A stretch of DNA of 64,000 nucleotides from Caulobacter rhizosphaerae. GTDB taxonomy: Bacteria; Pseudomonadota; Alphaproteobacteria; Caulobacterales; Caulobacteraceae. The notes below the pieces were generated by a model. The model saw only the letters and a list, made by a program, of their open reading frames with translations. It was not told the origin of the DNA and did not search any database. Below, in pieces: positions 34,988-44,019 of this stretch. The translations under genes and the position numbers were made by a program. Every line of letters starts with the position of its first letter. Position 1 is the stretch's first letter. The stretch covers positions 5,386,501 through 5,450,500 of the forward strand of contig NZ_CP048815.1 of NCBI RefSeq assembly GCF_010977555.1. Direction: 5' to 3'.

Positions 34988-35157
34988 GTGGTCGCCTCAA
35001 AGATCGGCGCGGCGGTCAGACGCCCCGGCGTTCGAAGCGCCGGTGGGCGGACCGCGCACTCGGCTTGGGCCAGGCAGCCGGCCATGGGGCCGCCGGTCGC
35101 TTCACCGCTGACGATCAATACTGGCTTGCTCAAAGCCTCCTCCGGAGAAGAAAAAGA

Positions 35158-35193
35158 CGCCCTTCGGCTAGGGAAAGGAACCGCCGAAGGGCG
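35158..35193 (-). terminator. Hairpin CGCCCTTCGGC after the receptor remnant
   Basis: Arms at 35158-35168 and 35183-35193 are exact 11-base complements around a 14-base loop, 16 bases past the stop at 35209 on the minus strand, and are followed by TCTTTTTCTTC. It is a plausible terminator for a minus-strand gene, supporting the idea that one once ended here. Confidence 0.65.
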
Positions 35194-35208
35194 CAGGAGA
35201 AGGACGTG

Positions 35209-35424
35209 TCAGAACGACAGCCGCAGGCTGGCGTCGTTCGACGAAGACCTGGTCTTTGGCAGTTGCAGCCTCCGCGCGCGCCTCTGGCCGCGGTCGCCGT
35301 CTGCGCTGAAGGTCGCGCGGCTGTCCCGCCGGTTGGCCATGCCGGAATGAGTTCGGACCTGAACGCTAGAGCCTTGGTCGGAGGCGCTGTCCAGATCGCG
35401 CCGAACATTCTGCCTGCAAAGCAT
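35209..35424 (-). pseudogene. Remnant of a TonB-dependent receptor-like gene (internal deletion)
   Basis: A 71-codon frame starts at ATG 35424 behind GGGAGGGG and ends NDASLRLSF, a terminal pattern (aromatic last residue, alternating hydrophobics) typical of outer-membrane beta-barrels. It is far too short to be a barrel. It keeps regulatory parts of a full gene: a LacI-type palindrome upstream and a hairpin terminator after the stop. The simplest reading is deletion of the middle of a receptor gene in a carbohydrate locus. A genuine small protein is the alternative. Confidence 0.45.
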
Positions 35425-35502
35425 TTTCTACCCCTCCCGTTTGCTCGCGAGGATTCTGGCGCTCCAAGGGCGCCACGCGAACCGCTTTGACTGACCATCG
35501 AA

Positions 35503-35516
35503 TGGCAACGTTGTCA
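35503..35516. promoter_or_regulatory. LacI-type operator TGGCAACGTTGTCA
   Basis: This 14-base palindrome with central CG (TGRCAACGTTGYCA) has the form of LacI/GalR-family operators. It lies 79 bases upstream of the remnant's ATG. Confidence 0.55.
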
Positions 35517-35607
35517 TCGCCCTACTGACCTAGCGGATTGTCACAAATTAGCAAGCCAATTCCTCAGACAAATGGGGTCTCAATTTCAAAATGTTGCGCA
35601 TTAATAC

Positions 35608-35621
35608 TGACACCGGTGGCA
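35608..35621. promoter_or_regulatory. LacI-type palindrome TGACACCGGTGGCA
   Basis: A 14-base near-palindrome (one mismatch pair) with central CCGG, of a type known from sugar-regulon operators in this group of bacteria. It lies further upstream of the same remnant. Confidence 0.4.
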
Positions 35622-36209
35622 TTCCGGGGTCAGCGTGGATCCTGCGCGGAGCACGGCCAAAAATGGCCTTACCCTCGCGTTCTCCCCAAGATTAGTGGAT
35701 TTTTCGCCGGAATCGCAAACGCACAGCGAGCAACTTCACAGGCATATTATAAGTTTCGCTGGAAGCAATTAAGCAGACAATTTGTCAGAGGCGCTGCGGC
35801 CATCGGTGCAGTGCGCCTTCTCCCTGCATGAGTGCTTGAGGGGACGCTCCATAATCGGGCGGCGCTCTTGCACTTGCACTCGATGCGATCCGGTGGGAAA
35901 ATTTGCCCCAAAATACCGTAGCGTTTTATTTATACAAAGTTTTTTGCAACACGCCTACATCGCTGGCGACGCCGTGTCCCGGCCCACAGGGAGTCGTCGT
36001 CCGGCGCCGCCCGCAGCGACGCTTCAGGGAGATTGAGCGTTTCCCGACCCGACTGAGTCCGGGCGGGACCTCAGATTTTCGTCTTGACGCATTTCCTGGC
36101 GACGCTCGGCCATTGGAGCTTGCCCCCGTCCAAACGTGGGGCTGACCGATCTTCTCGCCGAGCTGGCCCGAACCAAGAGGCGATCCGGTTTGTTCAGGTC
36201 ACGCCGTCA

Positions 36210-38519
36210 TCATCGCGCGGCGCGGGTTCGACGGACCAGCGCGACGTCACGCTCGCAAGCGGCGGCCGCCCCCTCCACGGTGATCGACCGCGCGCCATCG
36301 CAGCCCAAGCGGACGGCGAGGACGGGCTGGCCCTCGATGCTGGCCTCGGCCCCCCGCTTGCCGGCCGTCCTGACCACGAACGCCTTGGACAGCGAATCGA
36401 GCTCCACCTGGCCCTCGCGGCGCAGGTAGCTGCCGTCCGCCACGAACCAGCGTTCGGGCTTCCGCGGCGTCCCGCCCTCGGGATAGGTTAGCGCCAGGAT
36501 GTAGGCGTCGGTCTCCCAGCCGCCGAGATCGGCGTTGGCGTTGCGGTGACGGATCCGGCCGTCGGCCAGCAGGTTGAAATAGACGTCGGTCACCTGCCCC
36601 TTCTGGTGAAGCCGCACCATCAGGTAGTCCTTGGTCTCGAAACGCTCGATCCGTGGCGCGCTGGCCGGACCGTTAGGGGTCAGGGCGACGATGAACTTCA
36701 TGCGGTCGGAGACGCCCGGCGCCTGCAGGCGCAGATAGGGCTGGGCTTCGTCGGGCGCGTGGTCCCTCAGGCCGGCGCCCTGGGCCATGCGCAGCAGTTC
36801 GGGATAGTCGGTGGGCAGGCCGCCGTCGGGCAGGGTCTGCGGAAACAGCGGCTGGACGGCCACCTCGGCGTCGCCATTCCTGACCGTGATCACCTGACCT
36901 TGCCGCTTGGCCTCACCCTCGTAGTGCAGCAGCCACTCGAACTGACCCGGCTGCCAGCCCTTCAGGTCGTCGATCACCAGGATCACGTCGCCCAGCCACA
37001 GGAAGCTGCGATACTTGCGCTCGAAGACGCTGGCGTTCGGCCCCGTGGCGTCGGCCCAGACGAAGCGCAGGTCGCCCGCATCGACCAGGTGATCGACCCG
37101 CCCGGGGAAATGCGAGCCGTCATAGGTGTTGCTGGCCGGCTCGGCCTTGCCGTCCAGGGTGACGACATTGTGGGCCACGCTTTGCCGATAGTAGCCGTCG
37201 TATTCGGGCCGCGAATAGCTGCTGTTGCCGGAGTCGATCAGCAGCGGCTTGCCCTTGTGCCAGAGGATGAAGCTGCCGGCGTCCGCGTGGTTGTGGTTCC
37301 AGGTGAAGCCGGAACGGAGCGCCAGATAGGTCGCGTCCGGCGACCAGGACGAGCGCATCGTCGCCGAGCCCAGGTCCCGGTCGATCCAGCGGGTCGGCAG
37401 GTCCGGCCCGCGCGCCGCCTCCGCGCGCGCCTTGGCGGAAGGCCACTGCACCATGTTCTCCGGCTCGCTCCAGACATCCTGGCCGGGATTGGAGCGGACC
37501 TGGTCCAGATACCAGAGATAGCGGGGCTTCTGGTCGCCGCTGGCCCACAGGTTGATCAGGGCGTGCGCCCCGCTGGCGGTGGGATTGCCGTCGCCGAAGT
37601 TGGACGACAGCGCGCCCACCCCGGTTGGATAGAGGTTCTGGATGAACAGGTCGGCGACTCCGTCCAAACGCGGCGTCGGCGCGGGCTTTTCGGTGAAGGC
37701 GTCAAGCCAGGCTCGCTTGAACCTCAGATAGCCCTCCACGGCGAAGTCGGCGTAGTTGATGCTTTCGACGAAGGCGCCGTTGGACGCGAAGTGCTGGGGC
37801 TTGGTCTCGATCGCGCCGCCGTCATAGGCGGCCCATTCCTCGGCGGCCTCGTCGATGCGCCGGATCCAGGCGTCGGCCTGGGGCTCTTCGGTCTTGACCG
37901 CTATGGCCGCCACGCCCGCGCCGAACACGATGTGGCTGAACCAGTTGTGGCCCATGGTGTCGAGGCTGTGGATCCGCTCCGCCCCGTCGACCCAGTCGCC
38001 CAGGATCGGCTTGATGGCGCCCTTGACCAGGGCCCTGGCCAGGCGGTCGCGCTCGGCCGGGGTCAGGGCGTCATGGATCGCATCGAAGGTCAGGCCGTAG
38101 ACATAGGCGCTGGTCCCCATGCCCAGGTCGGAATTCCAGACCGGGGTGCGGGCCAGCAGCGGCTTGTCGGTGACCCAGTTGGGGCGGGCCGCATAGACGT
38201 CCAGCAGGGCCTTGGCGCGGTCGGCGTAGCGGCGCTCGCCGGTCATGCGGTAGGCCAGGGCCAGGTCCATCAGGGCGGCGTTGAGCTCGCGGTCGTTGGC
38301 CGGCTTGCGGGTCAACGCCTCGTCGGCCTGGCCGTGCGCATGGTCCCAAGCCGCCTTGGCGTCGGGGTCCTCGGCCACCCGGGCGCGAAACTGCGCGACG
38401 TGGCGGTCGCTGAAGGCCAGGTAAGGGTGCCCCGACCGCAAGGTCTGGGCCTGGGCCGCCCCGCCGATCAGGCAGGCCGCCAGGACCAGGCCGGACACCC
38501 GCCGCATCACGTCACGCAC
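36210..38519 (-). CDS. Heparinase II/III-like polysaccharide lyase, exported
   Basis: I choose GTG 38519, 8 bases after GGGGAGGA, giving 769 residues; ATG 38507 is close by. A signal peptide (RRVSGLVLAACLIGGAAQAQ) leads into an alpha-toroid domain (LAYRMTGERRYADRAKALLDVYA, YGLTFDAIHDALTPAERDRLA, SLDTMGHNWFSHIVFGAGVAA) and a beta-sandwich part (LRSGFTWNHNHADAGSFILWHKGKPLLIDSG, SVAHNVVTLDG). The HNHADAGSF segment with following Tyr-rich GYYRQ is the active-site region of heparinase II/III and alginate lyase families, which cleave uronate-containing chains. Substrate is unknown. Confidence 0.85.
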   Translation of the reverse strand: MRDVMRRVSGLVLAACLIGGAAQAQTLRSGHPYLAFSDRHVAQFRARVAEDPDAKAAWDHAHGQADEALTRKPANDRELNAALMDLALAYRMTGERRYADRAKALLDVYAARPNWVTDKPLLARTPVWNSDLGMGTSAYVYGLTFDAIHDALTPAERDRLARALVKGAIKPILGDWVDGAERIHSLDTMGHNWFSHIVFGAGVAAIAVKTEEPQADAWIRRIDEAAEEWAAYDGGAIETKPQHFASNGAFVESINYADFAVEGYLRFKRAWLDAFTEKPAPTPRLDGVADLFIQNLYPTGVGALSSNFGDGNPTASGAHALINLWASGDQKPRYLWYLDQVRSNPGQDVWSEPENMVQWPSAKARAEAARGPDLPTRWIDRDLGSATMRSSWSPDATYLALRSGFTWNHNHADAGSFILWHKGKPLLIDSGNSSYSRPEYDGYYRQSVAHNVVTLDGKAEPASNTYDGSHFPGRVDHLVDAGDLRFVWADATGPNASVFERKYRSFLWLGDVILVIDDLKGWQPGQFEWLLHYEGEAKRQGQVITVRNGDAEVAVQPLFPQTLPDGGLPTDYPELLRMAQGAGLRDHAPDEAQPYLRLQAPGVSDRMKFIVALTPNGPASAPRIERFETKDYLMVRLHQKGQVTDVYFNLLADGRIRHRNANADLGGWETDAYILALTYPEGGTPRKPERWFVADGSYLRREGQVELDSLSKAFVVRTAGKRGAEASIEGQPVLAVRLGCDGARSITVEGAAAACERDVALVRRTRAAR

Positions 38520-38572
38520 CCCGTGTCTCCTCCCCGTCGCTGTCATCGTGTTCCTGCTCAATAATGATCCGC

Positions 38573-39235
38573 CTAGGCCAGGGACAGGTTGACCGCGATG
38601 CTCCGGCGCACGCCTGGGCTCCGGAACGGATAGACGCAGTGCAGCATCCAGGACGGCCACAGGTAGAACTCGCCCACCGCCGGCTTGACGACGAACAGGT
38701 TGCGCACGCCCACGGCGCTGCGGCTGTCGATGAACTGCAGGCACCCGGCGGTGTTCTGCCGCGCCTTGTCGGCCCGGAACTCGGCCTCGTAGTCGGGCGG
38801 CACGCGAAGGTAGCCGACGCTGCTGAACAGGCAGCCCTGGTGGAAATGGGCGGGATTGTAGTCGCCGGCGACCATGTCGTTGACCCAGCCTTCCTTGATC
38901 TGGATCCGCAGCTTTTTGTCGGCCAGCTCTTCGGTCCGCTCGTAGTCGCCGTAGTGCATGAGCGCGTTTTCGCAGCGGTAGGCGTAGGTGCGCGCGACAT
39001 CGTAGAGGAAGTCGGTGACCTCGGACATTTCGCGGATGACGTCGGTGAACCGCATCTCGGTGCTGACCACGCCGGCCAGGTGCGCGGACCAGTCGCGGGC
39101 GGCGACCTCGTCCTGCCGCCCCAGCAGGTCGTCGATGCGGGCGTTCAGCCGCTCGACCATCCCGTCCGGCATCGTCGCCTTGAGGATGGTCGGGCTGAAC
39201 GGCGCCACAAGCTTCAGGTCGTGGTCGCTGGTCAC
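38573..39235 (-). CDS. Putative 2OG-Fe(II) oxygenase (TIGR02466 type)
   Basis: This 220-residue protein (GTG start at 39235) has VAPFSPTILKATMPDG, WVNDMVAGDYNPAHFHQGCLFSSVGYLRVP, and FYLWPSWMLHCVYPFRSPGVRRSIAVNLSL. The His residues and terminal Arg fit a 2-oxoglutarate/Fe(II) oxygenase of a type commonly found next to TonB-dependent receptors. The substrate is not known. It lies 6 bases after the receptor stop, so the two are co-transcribed. Confidence 0.8.
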   Translation of the reverse strand: MTSDHDLKLVAPFSPTILKATMPDGMVERLNARIDDLLGRQDEVAARDWSAHLAGVVSTEMRFTDVIREMSEVTDFLYDVARTYAYRCENALMHYGDYERTEELADKKLRIQIKEGWVNDMVAGDYNPAHFHQGCLFSSVGYLRVPPDYEAEFRADKARQNTAGCLQFIDSRSAVGVRNLFVVKPAVGEFYLWPSWMLHCVYPFRSPGVRRSIAVNLSLA

Positions 39236-39241
39236 GGCCGC

Positions 39242-42151
39242 CTAGAACTCCTTGCGGACGGTCAGCCAGACCGACCGCGGCGCGTTGCGCTTGAGCAGGT
39301 AGCCGGACTCCGGCAGCTGGGCGACGACGTCGTAGACCTGGACGTTGGCCGGAAGATTGCTGCTGATCATCGGATCGTAGGCCGAGACATACTGCGTATC
39401 GAACAGGTTGCGCACGTCGACGGTGACCTTGGTCTTGGCCAGGCCTTCGTATTGCACCGAGACGTCCACATTGTCCTGCTTGGGCAGGAAGCGATGGTCC
39501 AGCGCATTGGTGTTGAGCTTGCGTTCGTCCATGAAACGGTGACGAACGTTGAAGCGGAAATCCTTGTATCGGTAGGAAACGGTGTTGCTGACCGTCCACT
39601 TCGGAGACCGGGCCAGGATCCCCGCATCGACACGAAGGACATCGTCGGCCGCGCCCAGGCCGTTGGCGCCGGTGTTCAGCCAGTTATAGGCCGCGGTCGT
39701 CTTGCCGTTCAGGTAAGTCACGGACGGAGACCACTCGAGGTTCCGGGTGATCCGCCACTTCGCCCACGATTCAATCCCGCGCGTGAAGTAGGTGTTGAAG
39801 TTTTCCGGCAGCAGATAGGTCGAGACGTTGTCCGTATCGACGGCCGTCGGATAATCGTTGACCGCGAAGCTCTGGTAGAAGGCGGTGACCTGGCCGTTGA
39901 ACTTGCGATCACCGAACGTGTAGGCCAGTTCGTGGCCCTTGATGAACGCGGTCGGACCGAGCGGACGAACCAGGGCGGCCACCGTCGAGTAGCGATTGAT
40001 GACGCCCGCCGCCGGCTGCTTGGCGTCGGTGTATCGATAGTAGATCTTGTGCTTGGCGTTGAAGTTGTACCCAGCCGACACGCTGTAGTCGACGACGCCC
40101 AGCGCCCGGTCGGCGCGAATGACCTTCGACGCCGTCTGGGTCATGTAGACATTGTCGTAAACGGTCAGCGGATCGCCATCGAGCCCGCCGTTGGTCAGCG
40201 ACGCGGCGCCGGCGTTGCGCGTGTCCCAGGTCTCCGAATGGGTCTTGGCGTTGAAGTGCTGGTACTTGATGCTTCCGTTGAAGTCCCAGTGCTTGCCAGG
40301 CGACCAGTTGAAGCCGGCATAGGGCGAAACTTCCAGGATCTTGGCCCGCTGCGACACCGTCGTGAACAGGCCGCTGCCGTATGAGCCCCAGCCGCCGGCG
40401 TCGGTCAGCTGATAGGTCGTTCCCGACGCCGTGACATATTTGACGTTCAGGTTCTGGACTTGCCCGTCGGCCCAGGCCGAGACGCCCAGGCCGTTGGCCC
40501 AGTTGTCGTTGGCCTGATGGGACCGAGCCACGTACACGCCGAAGTTCAGGCCATACGACTCGCCGTGGTAGCTGGCGGTGAAGTTGCCCATGAAGTCCTT
40601 CGACCCGCGGTCGTTGTCCTCGGCCCGGGTCTGGAGCACCAGGTCCTGCGAGGCGCTGCCGACCGGCACGACTCCGGAATTGAAGCGGCCGTTCGCGCTG
40701 GGGATGGTGGCGGTGACCAGGCCTCCGCGCATGTCGATGTCACGATTGGGCAGGCTATTGGCCACGATGCACAGGCTGTTGGTCTGCCAGGTGGTCGCCG
40801 TGACGCGCGGACAGGCCGCGCCGGTGCGGTAGTTCGTTCCCAACTGCGAGCCGGCCACGTTGTTGGCGACCCTGGCGACCAGGGCCCCGGCGGCGTTGTA
40901 GAACTCGTAGTAGCCGGGCGTGCGGTCGAGGTTGTCGATGTTCAGGCCGAAACGCTCGCGCGTCGCCGCCGCCGAGGCCAGCGACGCCAGGCCCTGGGGC
41001 TTGTAGGACTGGCCTCGATAGTCGGATTTCTGGACACGGAGCGCGCCCGTGAAGCCCCAGGCGCCGTCCGTGTCGTGGCGCCAGTTCAGCGAAATGGCGT
41101 CCTGCTTGTAGCGATAGCCGGCCGACGGATCGAGCGTGTGGCCGCCCGGCTTGAAATAGTTCGGAACGGTCTGCTCGCCGCCGTTCATGAACAGGTTCAC
41201 GTCCCGGCCGAAGCCCGGGATCTCCTGTGCGTCCTGGTAGCCGTAGGTCGGCTGCTGGAAGGTCGTCAGCTCGGCGTTGGTGTCGTCCAGGTGCTTGAGG
41301 ATCACGTTGAAGGCGCCGGACCCGCCGGCGCCCTGGTATTCCTTGTAGAGGTTCACCTTGAACTGGCCGCCATGGTTCAGGTCCCACCCGGGATCCACCT
41401 GGCCGTTCGACCGGCGGTAGAAGCCGCTGACGCCGACGCCCGCGTCGCCGGCCTTGTTGACCCAGCCATACGCCCCGTCGACCTGCTTCCACGACAGGTG
41501 AAGGTCTTCGCCCTCGAAGCCCAGGCGGGTCTGGATGACCCCGCCCGGCCTGACCGTGCCGGTGATGTAGTTGAACGTGGAGCCCACGGACGTGGTCACA
41601 CCGGTGGCCGACGAACCGCCGCGCACCGACTCGACCCGGCTGGTCGAGATATCGGCGCGGTAGAAGTAGCCGTCCTGGAAGCCGCTGAACTTGAACGGCA
41701 CGACCGGCAGGCCGTCTTCCAGGATGGTCGTCCAGAAGTAGCCCGACGTATTGGCGCCGGTGCCGATGGTCATGCCGCGCGTGAAGACCTCGTTGCGCGC
41801 CACGCCGTCATTGGATTCGACCACGACGCCGGGCATGTCGCGCAGCATGTCGTCGGCGCTGATCGGCGTGAACTTGGACATGTCGTCTTCGTTCAGCACC
41901 GAGAACGAGACATTGGCCTTCTTGGCCGCGGTTCCGGCCATGACGCCGGTGACGATCACCTGGTCGACGGTGCTGATCTCGCTGTTGTCCTGGGCCGCAG
42001 GCTTCGCCGCCGCGGCCTTGGGCGGGGTCGCGGTCTGAGCGTACGCGCCGGGCGCCGACAACGCGCTCGCGCCGGCGACCAGCGCCAGAACCATGTGAGA
42101 AACTTCCGTTGCGCGCACACGGCCGCGCACAGGGCTTTGAGCACCCATCAT
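39242..42151 (-). CDS. TonB-dependent outer-membrane receptor
   Basis: This 969-residue protein has a signal region (MVLALVAGASALSAPGAYA), a linker, and a plug domain with VDQVIVTGVMAGTA as TonB box-like region, then ISADDMLRDMPGVVVESNDGVARNEVFTRGM and VRGGSSATGVTTSVG. The rest is a barrel ending in RSVWLTVRKEF (C-terminal Phe). Large receptors beside lyases and glycosidases import oligosaccharides. An ATCGAT-centred LacI-type operator precedes it. Confidence 0.92.
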   Translation of the reverse strand: MMGAQSPVRGRVRATEVSHMVLALVAGASALSAPGAYAQTATPPKAAAAKPAAQDNSEISTVDQVIVTGVMAGTAAKKANVSFSVLNEDDMSKFTPISADDMLRDMPGVVVESNDGVARNEVFTRGMTIGTGANTSGYFWTTILEDGLPVVPFKFSGFQDGYFYRADISTSRVESVRGGSSATGVTTSVGSTFNYITGTVRPGGVIQTRLGFEGEDLHLSWKQVDGAYGWVNKAGDAGVGVSGFYRRSNGQVDPGWDLNHGGQFKVNLYKEYQGAGGSGAFNVILKHLDDTNAELTTFQQPTYGYQDAQEIPGFGRDVNLFMNGGEQTVPNYFKPGGHTLDPSAGYRYKQDAISLNWRHDTDGAWGFTGALRVQKSDYRGQSYKPQGLASLASAAATRERFGLNIDNLDRTPGYYEFYNAAGALVARVANNVAGSQLGTNYRTGAACPRVTATTWQTNSLCIVANSLPNRDIDMRGGLVTATIPSANGRFNSGVVPVGSASQDLVLQTRAEDNDRGSKDFMGNFTASYHGESYGLNFGVYVARSHQANDNWANGLGVSAWADGQVQNLNVKYVTASGTTYQLTDAGGWGSYGSGLFTTVSQRAKILEVSPYAGFNWSPGKHWDFNGSIKYQHFNAKTHSETWDTRNAGAASLTNGGLDGDPLTVYDNVYMTQTASKVIRADRALGVVDYSVSAGYNFNAKHKIYYRYTDAKQPAAGVINRYSTVAALVRPLGPTAFIKGHELAYTFGDRKFNGQVTAFYQSFAVNDYPTAVDTDNVSTYLLPENFNTYFTRGIESWAKWRITRNLEWSPSVTYLNGKTTAAYNWLNTGANGLGAADDVLRVDAGILARSPKWTVSNTVSYRYKDFRFNVRHRFMDERKLNTNALDHRFLPKQDNVDVSVQYEGLAKTKVTVDVRNLFDTQYVSAYDPMISSNLPANVQVYDVVAQLPESGYLLKRNAPRSVWLTVRKEF

Positions 42152-42259
42152 TTCCTCCCCTTCGGACTTTCGCCGACTCGCTTTGACGTGAGTTCGGACG
42201 CCGCTCAGCCGATCGCGTCGCCCAAATCGCGACGTCGAGCGACGCCGCGACCAGTTCTA

Positions 42260-42275
42260 TTGTTATCGATATCAA
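42260..42275. promoter_or_regulatory. LacI-type operator TTGTTATCGATATCAA
   Basis: A 16-base palindrome (TTGNTATCGATANCAA) with central CG lies 109 bases upstream of the receptor start, in an A/T-rich patch. Its shape fits LacI/GalR-family repressors; no LacI gene is in this window. The rest of 42152-42431 shows no gene. Confidence 0.6.
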
Positions 42276-42431
42276 TGACAATCAGAGGCTGTCAACGCCT
42301 TTCGCCCGGCTGACGTCTTCATCGCTTTTCAGCAGAGAACGGGCCCGCGCCGGGCCGCCAGGTTACCGAATCGCCTGGGCGTCAGGCGAAAGAAGCTATG
42401 GTTACGATATCATCCCGCTCCCCGGGCGTCG

Positions 42432-43847
42432 CTACGCCGTCGCCAGCTTCGACTTGCGCACCGAATACCCGAAGTAGATCGCGCAGGCCGCCGCGCCCCA
42501 GGCCGCGAACAGGATCCAAGTGTCCAGGGGCAGGCCGTAGATCAGGTAGCCGCAGAACCCCACGCTGAGCACCGGTACGACCGGATAGAGCGGCACGCGG
42601 TAGCCGCGCGGCAGGTCGGGCTGGGTGCGCCGCAGGAGGATCACCCCCAGCGAGACGATGGCGAACGCGATCAGGGTGCCCATGCTGGTCAGGTTGACCA
42701 GAGTGTCCAGCGGCACGAAGGCGGCCAGCAGGGCGATGAAGGCCGCGACGATCCACGTGTTCAGGTCCGGGCTTTGGGTCTTGGGGTTCACCCGCTGGAA
42801 CACCTTGGGCAGCAGGCCGTCGCGGCTCATGGCGTAGAGGATGCGGGTCTGGCCGTACATGACGACCAGGGTGATCGAAAAGATCGAGATGATCGCCCCC
42901 ACGCAGAGGATCAGCGAGGTCCAGGCCTGGCCGGTCAGGTTGCGCAGGATCACCGCCAGCCCGGCCTCCTGGCCCGCGAACGCGGTCCAGGGCTGGGCGC
43001 CGACCGCGGCCAGGGCCACCAGGATATAGACGCCGGTGACGATCAGCAGGGACAGGATGATGCCCAGCGGCAGGGTGCGGCGCGGGTCCTTGACCTCGTC
43101 GCCGGCCGTCGAGACCGCGTCGATGCCGATGTAGGAAAAGAAGATCGACGAGGCCGCCGCCCCGATCCCGGCCACGCCCATCGGGGCGAACGGCGTCAGA
43201 TTGTGGGCGTGGAAACCGCTGAAGGCGATGACCACGAAAAACAGCAGCACCAGCAGCTTCAGCACCACCAGCACGGCGTTGACGGTCACCGACTCCTTCA
43301 CCCCGCGCAGCAGCAGGATCAGGCAGGCGCCGACCAGCACCACCGCCGGCAGGTTGAACACCCCGCCCGCCCCCGGCGCCTTGGCGATGGCGTCTGGCAT
43401 GCGCCAGCCAATCAGGTCGGAGAACATCTCGTTCAGGTACTGGCCCCAGCCCACCGCGATCGCCGAGGCCGAGACGGCGTATTCCAGCAGCAGGCACGCC
43501 CCGACGAGGAAGGCGACGAACTCGCCCAGCGTCGCGTAGGCGTAGCTGTAGGACGAGCCCGACACCGGGATGGTCGAGGCCAGTTCGGCGTAGCACAGGG
43601 CCGTCAGGGCCGCGGTGATCCCGGCGATCACGAACGAGACGACCACGGCCGGCCCGGCCGCCGGCACGGCCGTGGTCAAGGCCACGAAGATGCCGGTGCC
43701 GATCGTGGCCCCGACACCCAGCATGGTCAGCTGGAACAGGCCGATCGAACGATGCAGGCCTTCGTCCGGAAGGTGCTCGCCCCCCTCGGCGACCACTTGG
43801 CCCACGGGCTTGCGGCGAAGAAGGTCGGCCGCGCGAAACTGGCCCAT
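42432..43847 (-). CDS. APC-family amino acid permease
   Basis: ATG 43847 (MGQFRAADLLRRKP) gives 471 residues with about 12 to 13 membrane helices. FQLTMLGVGATIGTGIFVALTTAVPAAGPA at helix 1 is the APC substrate and Na+/H+ site region, and LCYAELASTIPVSGSSYSYAYATLGEF helix 3 is also typical. It groups with YfnA/CAT-type carriers for cationic or branched amino acids. It stands alone downstream of the receptor locus. Confidence 0.88.
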   Translation of the reverse strand: MGQFRAADLLRRKPVGQVVAEGGEHLPDEGLHRSIGLFQLTMLGVGATIGTGIFVALTTAVPAAGPAVVVSFVIAGITAALTALCYAELASTIPVSGSSYSYAYATLGEFVAFLVGACLLLEYAVSASAIAVGWGQYLNEMFSDLIGWRMPDAIAKAPGAGGVFNLPAVVLVGACLILLLRGVKESVTVNAVLVVLKLLVLLFFVVIAFSGFHAHNLTPFAPMGVAGIGAAASSIFFSYIGIDAVSTAGDEVKDPRRTLPLGIILSLLIVTGVYILVALAAVGAQPWTAFAGQEAGLAVILRNLTGQAWTSLILCVGAIISIFSITLVVMYGQTRILYAMSRDGLLPKVFQRVNPKTQSPDLNTWIVAAFIALLAAFVPLDTLVNLTSMGTLIAFAIVSLGVILLRRTQPDLPRGYRVPLYPVVPVLSVGFCGYLIYGLPLDTWILFAAWGAAACAIYFGYSVRKSKLATA

Positions 43848-44019
43848 GGAGTCCTCGAGGTCTGGAAGGCGACGGCAAACTAGCCTCGCCATGCGCCCGA
43901 CATCAACTTGCCTTCGCGCCGGAATCGGCTGGACGCTCTGGCCAGCGCGCCGGCGTTGGACCTCAAGTCCGTGATGTCCGGCTCCGCCGTCCGGCGTGGG
44001 GCCGGCGTGGGGGCCGGCC

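Larger units (their letters stand above)
35425..36209. other. A/T-richer stretch without a supported gene
   Basis: These 785 bases separate the 3' end of the lyase gene from the receptor remnant. They contain two LacI-type palindromes but no frame with recognisable protein. Base composition is clearly lower in GC than nearby genes, as in regulatory DNA. It would be the promoter region of the remnant. Confidence 0.6.

Noticed and set aside
35538..35831. A 97-codon plus-strand frame in the A/T-rich gap
   Set aside because: No ribosome-binding site or domain; the region looks regulatory.
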